From: Zygaena filipendulae
Lineage: Eukaryota > Arthropoda > Insecta > Lepidoptera > Zygaenidae
Assembly (NCBI GenBank): GCA_907165275.2
Contig: OU015654.1
Coordinates: 10,743,501-10,807,500, forward strand
Direction: 5' to 3'
Length of the DNA: 64,000 bases
The translations under genes were made by a program, and so were the position numbers. Positions 36,697 to 48,634 of this stretch are shown piece by piece. Position 1 is the first letter of the stretch; each line of letters starts with the position of its first letter. The notes beneath the pieces were generated by a model that did not search any database, had not been told where the DNA came from, and worked only from the letters and a program-made list of their open reading frames with translations.

Positions 36697-36874
36697 AGTT
36701 AGTTTGTTACGCTTTTACGCCTTAACAACTCAATCATCGTTCATCATGAAATTTTCCATACACATTTTCAAGGGTACCTACAGATAAACACATAGGGCAC
36801 TTTAAGTCTTTAAATCTCGAAATATCCGCTTAAACTTCGAAGTTAACGCGGTTGAAACCTAGAGAAACCACTAG
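36697..36874 (+). mobile_element. Decayed short Helitron
   Basis: TTTGTTACGCTTTTACGCCT, CATGAAATTTTCCATACACA, AAGGGTACCTACAGATAAAC and finally AACGCGGTTGAAACC with CTAG at 36871-36874. Confidence 0.5.
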
Positions 36875-38271
36875 TATAATTAATCGTATATAAAAATCTC
36901 GTGTCAGCATGTTTGTCTGCGCTAATCTCCAAATTCAATTAACCAATCTAAATGGAATATTTCACGCTGTGTGTAACAATGATCCAATACGAGAAATATA
37001 GATAATAAGATAACTACTTTTGAGAGTTCTGGAGGAAGTGTCGAAATTCACGCGGAAGAAAAGGAAATAGCTAGACGGTAATAATATAAAAATTTTACCT
37101 TCTTCAACTTTGACAGACTATTCCGTGGCATCTGACAAATAGCATAACTCCGCGTCCATAGACTCCGTCTGCTCCCAATTTGCCGATGACAACACCTACA
37201 TCCCGCTGAGAGAGCTCTCTATCACGCACGACTTGAATTAAGAATGCCTGTGTCCGTATTCAAGAATAAATTAAGGTTTTTGTGACATTAAATTATGGTG
37301 ATATACTTCTGTACGCCACGAACCGATATCGTCAGGTAATGGTTTGATGGAAAAAATAAATTAAATAATATTTATATGTGGGGAATTTAGAGTAATAGGC
37401 AATTACAGTAAATTGCTACATATTTTATTCACGTCTGATATACGTATAGCTGATGTATGAAATTCTCAATTATATGTATTTATGCTATGTAGATAAGACA
37501 TAACGGTAAGATGGTGTCACAAGCACGACTCTAATAAAAAAATCTGTTGGTTTGTCTTGCATAAATCCCAGAGTATATAACCAGTAGCATCAATTATGGC
37601 ATTTTATTGCATTTTTTGGTAATGCCAATCTGTCTAAAATTACCAGTTACCACACGTCACTCAGTAAAAGTAATTAATAAATACAGAGAGTTTATTAGCT
37701 TTACCCGGTTATGGAGATAAATACCTTCAGGAATAAAGATTGGTTTTATTAGTGTCGTTCTTATACTGTCGAATTCATAAAATTAGAAATTAAAATTCAA
37801 AAAAATTAACGAAATTTAAAAAAGCAAATAGATATCTTATGTGGTTGGAATTTACTGTTTGGTATTTATTGTATAATATTCTATATGATATTTGAAAATA
37901 AATTATAACAACTACCTACCTCACAAAATAAAAAAGTCATAAGCCCTTTCGGGGTTAAGTGTCTTGTATGTTGCTAATGTATTTGTTTTTTTCAAGTAAA
38001 TAAAAAAAATCTCCGCAACAAGAAGGCAGAGCATTATTAGGTATGTAGATGCCAAAGCTTCATATTTCCGTGGTGCTTATGCCTGATTTTTGACGTACCT
38101 AATGTTTATTATAACCAAAAAGGTCGTGTATAGTAGTAGTAAGTACCTATAGACTTACATAAATACATAAAAAAAATCATTAAAGTGGACTTTATCATAG
38201 CGATGATGGCTAAAGCACCTACCACCTATGTACGCGTTACGCAAAACTACAGAATTTCTGATACAAATAAG
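36875..38271. other. AT-rich DNA, nothing firm
   Basis: A block at about 37160-37185 translates as SQFADDNTYIP, reminiscent of the FADD box of non-LTR reverse transcriptases, but the flanking frame gives no further match. Otherwise nothing is recognised. Confidence 0.35.
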
Positions 38272-38324
38272 AATACCCGAGGAAATACCGAAATACGTGC
38301 GAATAAACCGAGGGCATCAGCTAG
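38272..38324 (+). mobile_element. Helitron 3' tip, worn
   Basis: ACCCGAGGAAATACCGAAAT precedes GGGCATCAGCTAG (CTAG 38321-38324). Confidence 0.4.
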
Positions 38325-38903
38325 TTATGTATACGGATGTATAAGTTGTAATTAAATGAAAATTGCTATTTGATGTTTTAAAGTTACCTATTATGTTCAT
38401 AATATAACCGATGCGTGCTTGCCGGCGACAAGCGAATTAATTAGTTGAAAAGCAAACATTAAAATTTCTGTTTATTTTGGATTAAAAATGTTGCCTGCGT
38501 AGGTAATAAAAGCAGTTTTTGTACTTGCCGTCATTCTCGAAATGCTTTATTTATTTTCACAGTTTCAGTATTAGATAGTGTGTTTTTAACCGTTAAATAA
38601 GTTTGTTTATTATACCTACATTTTTCAGAAATTATTATAATAAATTAAAAATAATCATCAATAAACAAATTTTACAGATTTCTGAGAAATTATTTGGCCA
38701 ATATTCGTCGTAGTTGAGATCTTTTGGTCCAATTCAACATTTATAAAAACAATCAAAATTATGATGATATATTTAATTTATAATCTACAATTAATAAAAA
38801 GTAACTTCTAAATGTTAATAAACTAAAACTAAACTTAACCTAACCTAAAATAAATTGATGATATTATATTACGAGTATGTAACACAGTATAGGTAGGTAG
38901 GTA

Positions 38904-38990
38904 CTATAGCTGTTTCACCCGCGGTAATTTCGGTTCCCGTGGGAATTTCAGGAAAAAAGTACCGTATGTCACTCTGCACTCAGGATTACC
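38904..38990 (-). mobile_element. Helitron 3' fragment, minus
   Basis: TATAGCTGTTTCACCCGCGG, then TCCCGTGGGAATTTCAGG and AAAAAGTACCGTATGTC. Confidence 0.5.
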
Positions 38991-41335
38991 GTACCTTCCT
39001 ATTAATTTTCAAAATTGGTTCAGTATTTCGTAAAAACTTGTAGGTATTAACCTTTTTACTTGTTTTTCTCTTAAGAACACTAATTACCTACATTGTTAAA
39101 GATCAAGGTGTTTACATAATATTTACTTCATAGATTAATGATGTATTATTATTATCATTCTTAAAACACGACGAGCCCTTGACTCAATATTTTGATTTGA
39201 TTCTCTTATAACATAACAAAACAGTCAAAAACAAACTTATACCAAAACAAACAAAATTTCTGTCAATTCAAAACTGGGAGTTAATGAAGAAACATAATAT
39301 TATTATCCTATAAATCCTTGAATCCGTACGGAAGCGGTCAAATTTACGTCTGAATTTGGCATTAAATTTAGTTGTTTGGTGAAATATTTTTATTCTTTGC
39401 CTATAGGTGACGTTGGCAAAGTGCCCAGCGGTGCACGGTGTGGCAACCCTGGGCACGCTCGAGCGAGCTACGGGGACCGGCGACCGCCTGCATCGGCCAC
39501 GCTTCTCACTTGGTGCAGTCTCGAGCGTTCAACACCGACACAGTATGTAAATGTAAACAGTAAACAAACTAGGTATATACAAATGAATGTGAGCAATTAG
39601 GTAGTATAGATGAAAATGAAGTGCGGTTAAAAAATTGGTAAGTATAGGCATATTATTGGGTACAATGATGCATAAGCAATAGTTTTTTTACCTAACATAT
39701 ACCAGATACCTACTTAGTAAAGTCACAAAATTGGAAAATATATGTACATTAATTATCTGTCTCTATTACTGTAATGTTAATGATAAGTTAAGATTTAAAC
39801 ATTTCGTATTATTTATGATTATTTGATAATTTTATTTGTCGCTCTGAGCGACAAGACTGTCTATTGACACCTGGCACTTATGTGAAAATTAATAAGCATC
39901 AATTGTTTCTATTTCTTTAAAATAAGTATTCAATTAAGAATTTCATTATCTATTTTTTCGCAATTTCGACCAAATACTTAGGCAAATGTCTTTTATAACG
40001 GTGTTGTCATCCGCCTGAGTTGCTCCGAATGTGCTGCGACACGATGGTTCATGGTCCGGATCTTAAGCAAAGAAATCGCGATTTTCAAGTTTCTTGTCAT
40101 GGCTTATCGATCTTACATCGGCAACCCTGTATTATTGTGCCCTCAATTGTTTAGTTTTAACTCTTGACAACAGCGCTGTATTATTTCTTTTTTTTCTTAT
40201 TTTTATTGCCTACTGGTCTATTTATAGGCACTATGAACTTTCATTCCCTCTGAATATTTCACGTTTCCGCTCCTATCAATAGGTACCGTGTACGCCTGTC
40301 TCTTTGTACATCCGAATTGTGTTGCATGACAACGCGAAGCCGTCTTTGTTAGCGGACACGACTTGGCGTGATCCCAAACAACGTATAAAGGTAACATATC
40401 ACTTTATTTATCTCATATTTACACTGACAATAACAAATGTTTTATAAGCAAATGTCCGCTTCTATAAATCTCAAGTCATTTTTCGTGGTGCATTAAAGAG
40501 TAAAATCTTATACTCTACTCGTATTTTTCGTTCCATATTTTTATGTGACATAATTAAAATTTTAAGTATAAAATATATTTAATCTATGTACTTAATAATT
40601 TGAGAACTAAAAATGATTATCATCTTAGTTTTTAGTTTACCAAAGAACACATTTTAATTAAAAGTGTGTCTTTTATAAAAAGTAATTATATTAATTTCTT
40701 TACCTAACCAACACACATTTCTTATTGGATAGGTACACATTAGTTACATGTAACACGACTTTTCTCGTAGCCATAAAGAATTTTAAACTAAATTTCAACG
40801 AGAATTGCTTTTTAACCAAAAGGATTAAATTGTTTGTGGCCATAAGATTTTTATCAGCAAGATAAATTGTAGGAGATCTTCGTCGTGGCGGTTTTCCCCT
40901 TAATTGGTGTCTAGATGACAGATTAAGGATGCTGTAGTAGTGACGTAATTGACAGATCGATTCGAGTGGCGGTTAGCATGATGGATCTCACACAGCCTCT
41001 GTAGATACTTTCCCGTACAAAGCACCTATTGTATAAGATTATCTTGAGTTTCGTAAGTAAGTATTGAAACGCTATTATTTATCTCCCCTACGGCTCTGAC
41101 TGAAAATTAGCGATAAAGTCATTTGCACTCATAACAAAATACTGAGACGGTCACCGTTTTGGTCATGATCGTTCTTATTTTGTTAATTATCTTTAAATAT
41201 TTTTGATCAATTGTGTTTTAATGTATACGTAATTATAATTGTGTTGTGTGTTTATTTCCAAACAGAGACATAGTTACAACGGGAGGTTCATATGTACCTA
41301 ACCTAAGCACGTAGCATCATGGTATTGAGCTACAA
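38991..41335. other. AT-rich DNA; small GC-richer patch
   Basis: Positions 39410-39540 are GC-richer and give a 74-residue ORF (39376-39600) with no recognisable domain. ORF 40094-40282 is hydrophobic but AT-driven. No gene is supported. Confidence 0.4.
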
Positions 41336-41526
41336 TCCTACTAATATTATAAATGTGAAAGTGTGGATGTTTGTTACTCAATCACGCAAAAACGGCGAAA
41401 CGGATTTGGATGAAATTTGGCATGCACGTTTTCAGGGAAACAGAGAAGGACATAGGGTACTTTTTATTCCAGGATTCCTGCAGGAACTCCGGAATCACCG
41501 CGGGTGAAACCGCGGGGCACAGGTAG
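41336..41526 (+). mobile_element. Well-preserved short LEP1-like Helitron
   Basis: TCCTACTAATATTATAAATG to ACCGCGGGGCACAGGTAG, 191 bases. This is the best short-type copy, with TTGGCATGCACGTTTTCAGG intact. The terminal CTAG reads GTAG. ORF 41319-41507 is entirely element sequence. Confidence 0.75.
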
Positions 41527-43415
41527 TATTATATATGTCTGGTTTAACCTTACATAGTCTTTAATATATACACTACGGTCTTTAAGTAAATCCGAAAACG
41601 AACTAAAATAAAGTCTGCTAAATACAATGAGCAAACCCTCGTAAAGTTGTGTTAAACAATGCCGATTTAAAAGGGCCAGCCGACTGATAAGAATTGTATC
41701 TGAAAGCGCGATTGTCTCGCAAACTTTCTTCTTTACCCCCAGCGAACTACAGACGAGTGATTGTACTTGGTATAAGGGTATAAAGTATACTGTAAGTCTT
41801 TATTATCTGGAACGTTGGAGCGCGAATGAACAAGAACGTGGTCGGACTGCACAAAGAAACTTGATTCAAAACTATCTTTATAATATAATATCTGATATGT
41901 TATTACATGTCTACTTGTAATTATTGTTTGAACTACTTGAATTACGTGATACTTTAATTGTATTTTAATAACATACATAAGTACATACATGATGTGTGAT
42001 ATGTTTGTTTGTCACAGAATCCTATTCACTGTAGTTATCTAATATCGTTACCTACTATTGTAAAGTGCGCTCCGAGTGTTACTTAGGTGTGTAAATAAGT
42101 AAGTATAGTGTTGATGGCGAATGTTGATGTTTAGATAAACCTATAAAGGCTTTTTAACAACTTTAAAAAATCTTAAATGGAAAAAATTACACATACTGAA
42201 TAAGAATATTAGAGGGTATTAAAAACATTCAGTAATCCTGGTTTGTTTATTCGTTGCTCGTAATTATTGTAATCAATAGGCACTACGTAATAATTGTAAT
42301 TGTTACACTATAATATAAATAATATGCAAAATACGTCATCCATTATAATATCTTCAATACAATCAACAATATACGTAATAACGATAATGAGATATTATTA
42401 TCATCAAAAAAGGATAATTGTTCTTAAAAATAAATTAGTAAGTCCTCCCAAGGGATAAATCAGTCAATCCTTCCCCGTCCTCGACTCCGCTCCCCCGATT
42501 ACCCCGGGCATCTACGAGGGCTACGATCGCTACGAGGGCTACGAGTATCTACGAGCTACGGAAGTTCTGAATAGAGTTTAATTTGTTCAGTGGATCGTCC
42601 TCCCCCCACTAATCCGCTGATAGAACACATTTTATAACATCTCATCGCCCCCACACAAGTCTTTCATGAGAGCTAACAAGAAAATTTTAAATTACTAATC
42701 TGTTTAATTTAAATTAGTCACGCATGGTTTGATAAAGTTTAAGTTCATACATTTGTGACTTAAGTGAGGGGTTGTCACAATTTGTTTCTCTTAGACTGTC
42801 TATAATTAGTAATACACATAATGGCACTTGAAATATCATTATCGAACCGCCCCAGTTATTAGGCACGCATGGGTACATTCATAGCATAAGTAGACCTTAA
42901 ATTTTTCCCAAATAACCAAGCTATCCGATTAAAAAACCCCCATTATACACATTCCGAAATTTTGGAAAAGAATTAAAGAACATTTTTTTCATTTAATAAT
43001 GAATTAAACGTATTGTAATATTTATCGTGGTTTAAGGTGGTGTTATACTTCCTTATATTATAATAAGCACGAATATGGATTTTTGACCTACTTGTAAGTT
43101 TCATATGTGTGTGTACAAATAAAATAGAATAAACAATATTAATATTGTACATACCTACACTATCTACATAGTTGTACATAAAGAGGTAAGACGGATCAAG
43201 TTACTATTCAGCCTATTTGGGTCATAATGCCTGTCATAAAATTTTACGATACATCTTCCGTAAGCTGTGCTGGGAAGATCGAGTGGCATTAACATTGTAT
43301 GTGGGTAAACATATACTCACATTACATCTATGTATATATTTATAACACTACCTACATTAAGTAAAGAGTACAAAAATTGGTGACACTATTTTTTACAGCA
43401 ATATTTTTTTGTTTA
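41527..43415. other. AT-rich DNA with a GC-rich tandem motif
   Basis: At 42510-42560 the unit CTACGAGGGCTACGA recurs in imperfect tandem, within a CCGGGC-rich patch from about 42470. Nothing else is recognised. ORFs 41733-41990 and 42973-43179 are AT-driven. Confidence 0.4.
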
Positions 43416-43690
43416 GGACCTGATTGGCGCAGTAGGTCACCATGCCAACCCGTGAATCAAGAAGTTTCGGGTTCGATTCCCGGTGGGGGTGGACTTTGTG
43501 TGATGAACACAGGGTTCCATTTTCCAGTCTGGGTGTGAATATATAGTATATATATTATATATAGTAAAATATATATGTAATAATATGTAGTATATACCAC
43601 GTTTGTTTGCTTTCCACGACAGAAGCTTATAGCTTAGTGTGGGATCAAGTAGATCTGTGTGTTGTGAAGTGGATTATTATTATTATTCAT
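43416..43690 (+). repeat. tRNA-derived SINE, family A, copy 3
   Basis: A box TTGGCGCAGTAGGTCACC and a perfect B box GGTTCGATTCCC. Then TGTGATGAACACAGGGTTCC, a TATATA-rich middle, and GGGATCAAGTAGATCTGTGT ending in ATTATTATTATTATTC. It is the best preserved of the three. 43691-44397 holds AT-rich DNA only. Confidence 0.8.
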
Positions 43691-44397
43691 TTATTTACAT
43701 ACATCTTAAATTAAGGCTTTTTCCAATATGAATTTATAAATATTAAATATAGTTATACCTATATATGAAAGATGATGATAAGTTGAATGGAACATTTTAG
43801 TCTTCTTTTCAGTCGATATCATATTAAATAAAAAAAAACATCAATTTCAAACAGCAGCCTCAGTAAGCGAGCGAGCTTAAGCTTTGCCTTGTACACCAGA
43901 GTTCGTAAATTTGATTCCTATTACTATCGACAGATAGTTTATTATTGATATTTAGTTTTTACAGAATGTATGGTTCTTAACGACTTATTATCATCAAGGT
44001 GTTTAGAAAAAAACCTTTGTATTCATATCAGTAAAGCGACATTTTCGGACATTCTGCATCTAAACTAGTTAATAATACTACAAATGTTCTAATCTCGAGG
44101 ACAAAGCCGCAGTATAATTATGATAGACCATCACTTCAGGTAAATTTGTTTGATAATAAATATTATATTTAAAAAAAGAGCTATAGGCTTTATATTTATA
44201 AAGGAAAAAGTATAGGTATATAAAAACTTCCAACATAATATCGAAAAATTCCAATATTTTTGCAACCAAAAAAATAACCAAGGTAGCAAAATTCTAAAGA
44301 AAACAAATCCTATTTTCGAAGAGCGAACGTTCTCAATAAATTGTGAGCGTTGATCCGGGATGAAGCCGCTTGACGTACGAAAATAGAGGTAAAAGTT

Positions 44398-44614
44398 CTG
44401 GACCCTTATTCACTATGACCATAACATGCCGCGTTAAGATAATCTCCCCTCATGCTCAAAGAAGTTTCACTTCAAAAAAATACGTTTACAACGTGTCTTA
44501 CGGCATACAGAGTATTAATTTCTAATATTTTGGCATTAGAGCGCTTGGGATTGTGTTTTTGAAACAAGCGTTGTGGGCAAGAAATGTCATTGGTCATAGT
44601 GAATACTTGCCCTG
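44398..44614 (+). mobile_element. MITE with CAGGGCCCTTATTCAC ends, copy 1
   Basis: CTGGACCCTTATTCACTATG on the left, CATAGTGAATACTTGCCCTG on the right. The middle shares AAAGAAGTTTCACTT and CTAATATTTT with 48401-48634. Two overlapping ORFs on opposite strands here are element sequence. 44615-44871 holds no recognised feature. Confidence 0.7.
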
Positions 44615-44871
44615 GATAGACGGCGTGATTCATACCGACCGACGTGGCCGACCCAAACCGCGCTGCATCGCTCACTGTCGTCTCTATTTTCGTATTTCAA
44701 CAATTAAAGATTTGAAATCACATGTACCTATAAATTTATCCTTTTAACTTGTAATTATTTAGGTTATTTCAACTAGAATTATATTTTCAAGAATATATCA
44801 AACCAAATTGTCATAATATAGCACTTGTCAATTGAAATATATCATAATCACTACATAGTATAAAATAAAGT

Positions 44872-45048
44872 CACTTACCGGTGCTTGTCTGTCCCTATGT
44901 AATATGCTTAGATGTTTAAAACCACCTACGCATAACGCAACGATTTTGATGCGGTTCTTTTTAATAGATAGAGTGATTCAAGAGGAAGGTTTACACGTAT
45001 GGTTAGAAATCCGAAATTACCGCGGGTGAAACCGCGGGGTACAGCTAG
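44872..45048 (+). mobile_element. Helitron-like sub-type D, copy 2
   Basis: GATAGAGTGATTCAAGAGGA followed by CCGCGGGTGAAACCGCGG and TACAGCTAG (CTAG 45045-45048). The hairpin is perfect, unlike copy 1. Confidence 0.7.
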
Positions 45049-45230
45049 TATTATATAATAATATACCTTAAAAACCTTTCTAATTATACTAAATTTTAAT
45101 AAACATTAAAAATCTAAATTACAGAATGCGCAAAAACAAAATTAACTCACCTCTGGCCGTTATTACAACGCTAAATTAATTTAATCCAAGGTAAGCATAT
45201 CTTATAACCCTGTTTTTGCTACACTAATTA

Positions 45231-46540
45231 GGGGAGACCGGGTACAAAAGTAACGGCGGGTCAAAAGTAACAAATGCCCTGTAAGTTTATCCAGTAGCCA
45301 AATACCATTTCGCTGCCGTCAAGGTGATAGCCGGTGGCCCCCCCCTCACTTGAATTCAGTCGTAACGCGCGTCACGTGCTGTTAGGTTGTGTGAGAGGAC
45401 GATACGTGGTTTCACACATCAAAAGTAAGTTTTTTGGCAATTTTTTATTTTTGTTTTACGCAGTCATAAAAACATGACACTTATCTGAATATTTGCATAT
45501 TTAATTCTTGATTAGAGTGATTGTACAGTGTTTTAATTCGTTTTCGTCTAGCACGTTTCATTTTTATGTAATCTTTCATGTTTTAACAAAAAATTGGTCG
45601 GGTACAAAAGTAACATAGCCCTATGGGTACACAAGTAACATGTTACTTTTGTCCCCGTATTTATTTACTTATGTGATAATTTAATGTGTGTTTTTATTTG
45701 AACAGCATGCATTCCGCGACAACGTAAAATAGCTACCACAGGAGGAACTACTGACATGGAAGTGTACCGAAAAGCGGCTGAAAATCATTTCAATGATGGT
45801 ACAAAAATTAGAGCCCTGGCAAAAAATATGATGTTTGTCATGTAGCATTATACAGATAAATAATAAAATTAAAAGCAGGAAATACTAGCGCAGTTGTAGG
45901 CTACCTTTGCGTCAACCGTGTTTTTACTATTGATGAGGAAAAAAATCTTCAGGACTATTTTAATCGAATGTTCTGGAGTTTATTTTGGGTTCTCTCCATC
46001 TGAAGTACGTAAACTAGCATACGAGTTGGCAAAAAATGGAAAAAAATCCTGAAAGTGGCCAAATATTGAATACCTAGTCTAACTAGAGAAAAATTATTAT
46101 CATATATCATATATCTCATTACTTAATCTAAGAATAATTTCTATTGTTTTTTATTTTCTTAAATTGTTTTTTTGAGCACTTAAAATGCAAATCTTTTTTT
46201 TTTGTTATCAATACTAAGTGTTTAATAAATAGTTTGTTGATTTAATATCTGATATTATATTCATTACAATCCTAATCCATAACGAAATCCTGTACTGTTA
46301 CTTTCGACCCAAAACGTGTTACTTTCGGCCTCGCTACGTGGTCGAAAGTAACAAATGACGAATTTTTTTAAAGTCTCTGTGATTCACACAAAATACACAA
46401 TAACAAGATAAATCATGACACTAATGTAATTAACATTAATGGAATTTATTTAAGGCCATATTAATTTCAGAAAAAATTACAACACCTAACCAGGAATCAA
46501 AGCAAAAGTACAAAGTGTTACTTTTGTACCCGGTCTCCCC
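45231..46540 (+). mobile_element. pogo-like (Tc1/mariner) DNA transposon, complete ends
   Basis: Perfect 24-base inverted ends (45231-45254 and 46517-46540) begin GGGGAGACCGGGTACAAAAG. TA flanks both sides (45229-45230 and 46541-46542), the target duplication of the Tc1/mariner superfamily. The 1310-base interior keeps the N-terminal part of a pogo-type transposase in broken form and lacks the DDE domain, so it is a deletion derivative. Short AAAGTAAC / GTTACTTT words recur inside, singly or in opposite pairs, near both ends and at 45599-45650 and 46300-46350. Confidence 0.85.
45711..46051 (+). pseudogene. Truncated pogo-type transposase, N-terminal DNA-binding part
   Basis: First block: IPRQRKIATTGG then MEVYRKAAENHFNDGTKIRA, stopping at TAG 45843-45845. 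This resembles the psq-type helix-turn-helix of pogo transposases. Second block: VFTIDEEKNLQDYF, a frameshift, then YFGFSPSEVRKLAYELAKNG and a stop, like the start of the CENP-B-type DNA-binding domain. No catalytic DDE region remains. GTAAGT at 45425 and TTTTTATTTGAACAG ending at 45705 could be the borders of a 5' intron that places the ATG right after the acceptor. One extra base after that ATG breaks the frame. Confidence 0.75.
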
Positions 46541-46760
46541 TACTAAGAGCTGTGTTGGCCCGAAAAACACAGAGTCAAACAGTGAAAAGTGAAAACAAAC
46601 TAATAAGTCATTTATTTATCGGAAATTACCTTAGAAATTACTAAAATTGTGTACTTACCCATTAGTCGAAATTAACTGTTCCATTATGGTTGTTAATGAT
46701 TCTAATAGACATAACATATTCTAATTTCCCTATCACTGCTTGAGGTAGGTGTTTACTCGC

Positions 46761-47589
46761 CCCCCCCGAATTGGGTTCCCGCCTTGTCGTGGCGGGGGGG
46801 CTTAGTAACCGTGGACTGTCCACCCACGGTGAAGCCAAGAGGAACCCAGAGGCGGGCCAGAATGCCGGCGAGTGCGGCGCCGTTGATTTTATCCGGCGCC
46901 GCGCCCGGCATGAGGCACCGGGAGGGGCCGTCTCACCGACTTGTTGGGGGCAAGTTCGGTTCGAGGCGGCCTATGTAGGTGGCGCTGTCGTCCTCCGGGG
47001 CGGCGGCGCGACTGAGGCGGGCTGCGGTGGCTCGGGGAGCACCGCGGCTGAGGGTTAGAGGCCGTGGAGATGTTTTTCCTCTGCGGCCTCGACGGGGCCG
47101 CCCCGGTGATTGGCAGCGTGGAGGGGCTGCGGGGGAAGGGGAGTGCTGGTGTGGAGCTAGTCGGCCCTCCTCACCCTCTGCGGCCGTCGTGGTGGGCGGC
47201 GGGGCCACGGACTCAACTCGTCGCAGGGGGCCTCGGGCGCCGGTCATGGGCCCGACCGGCGTCCTTTGCACAAGGTCCCCGAGAAGGGAGGAGGACGGTG
47301 GTGCGTCGCGTGTTCCGGCGCATCGTCGTCATTCTGAGGGGCACTCGTGCCTCTCGAGGAGAAGCCCGGCGACGGGCTGGCGCTGTCGGGGCTGCGGAGC
47401 ATGCGAGAGCGATTCCCGTGGCCCCGGCGCTAGGCGCGGAGGAGGAACACCCCAGGGTTTTTAGTGGGTAGTATTCCCGCCCTTCTCAGGGCGGGTTGTC
47501 CTTATCAGGGCAGAGTCCCACATAACCATCGCCCCGGCCCGGGGGCGGTGGTATGTATAAAGCATTTTCCCTGGGTCAAAAAAAAAAAA
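46761..47589 (+). mobile_element. GC-rich retroposed insert with poly(A), R1-like LINE derivative?
   Basis: The block is strikingly GC-rich against the AT-rich surroundings and ends in a run of 12 A (47578-47589). GGTGTTTACTCGC precedes it (46748-46760) and GGTGTTAACTCGC follows it (47590-47602): a 13-base target duplication with one mismatch. This is the signature of target-primed reverse transcription. The overlapping ORFs (46771-47471) are arginine/glycine/alanine-rich in every frame, so coding is uncertain. The 3' region with TCCCACATAACC and paired CCCGCCC/GGGCGGG resembles R1-type LINE 3' UTRs as I remember them. At 829 bases it lacks any reverse transcriptase. Confidence 0.7.
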
Positions 47590-47843
47590 GGTGTTAACTC
47601 GCAGAAAACGTCATGCATCACGCCAGAAAAAGGCGTTATAGCCCTTCCATGCAAATTGAGATGTTTTCGTCCGGCGTAATTCGGACTTGTTTACATCATG
47701 GCGTTGTGTCAATTAATGTGACTTTTTTTTGTAATTGCTTTAATTCATACTTACTTAAGTTACATTGATTATTACAATTTTGTAATAGATTGAAAATTGG
47801 AAACTGCGACAAATATCTACTTATTCATTCATATAAATAAACT

Positions 47844-48112
47844 GTTTGTAATTCCAAATTAACAGCTCTTCACTAAATGCATACTATGAAAGTGTAAGTA
47901 CGGTACTTACATAAAAAAAAAACAATTTTTGAAATTTTTGTGTTTGTCTGTCTGTTTGATCCGGTTAATCTCTGAAACGGCTGGACCGATCGTAACGAGA
48001 CTTTTACTGGCAGATAGTTGATGTCACAAGGAGTAACTTAGGCTTTTATTTTAGAAAAAAATATTTCCTGCGGGAATTTTGAAACTCACGCAGGTGAACT
48101 GCGGGGGAATTT
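47844..48112 (+). mobile_element. Helitron-like sub-type C, copy 2
   Basis: AATTCCAAATTAACAGCTCT, TTAATCTCTGAAACGGCTGG, TTCCTGCGGGAATTTTGAAA, then CACGCAGGTGAACTGCGGGG as a worn hairpin. No clear CTAG. Confidence 0.5.
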
Positions 48113-48400
48113 TATATTTTGATAAAGGAGGTTGAAGGCGTAAGGAACTTCATTCCTGACGGGGGCCATCTCAGTCGCACACGTTTTTGCTCTCAAAAAT
48201 AATAAATAAAAAGACAAAATATAAATTTAATAAGTTGAAAAGTTTACAGACACGGATAAATTTCAATAACGGAAGATCTAGTTAAAACTTATATTTGACA
48301 ATAACTTAAATACTTAAATAATAATATCCGAGCGAACGAGTTTTGCTGGGCATGATAACTTCCTGCGGGGAAATTTTCTTATAGTGCCATCCATGCCATA

Positions 48401-48634
48401 CAGGACCCTTATTCACTATGATCATAACGCTTCGCGTTAAGATAAGGCGCCACTTAAATTGCTTTTCCCTCGTGTTCAAAGAAGTTTCACTTAAAAAAAG
48501 TACATTTACAACGTTTCTTTTGTCATAAAGAATATAAATTTCTAATATTTTTGAATCTGGAGCGTTTGGGATTAGATTTTTGAGACGCGCGTTATGGGCA
48601 AGGTATGTGTTGGTTATACTGAATAAGGGCCCTG
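48401..48634 (+). mobile_element. MITE with CAGGGCCCTTATTCAC ends, copy 2
   Basis: CAGGACCCTTATTCACTATG on the left mirrored by ATACTGAATAAGGGCCCTG on the right; 234 bases. The 114-residue minus ORF at 48306-48650 spans it and is not a gene. Confidence 0.7.

Noticed and set aside
37160..37185. Non-LTR reverse transcriptase FADD motif
   Set aside because: A single 11-residue resemblance with no supporting motif in the flanking frame.
46979..47471. 161- and 135-codon ORFs as proteins
   Set aside because: Several frames are open on both strands because the GC-rich insert lacks stop codons; all are Arg/Gly/Ala-rich without a domain.
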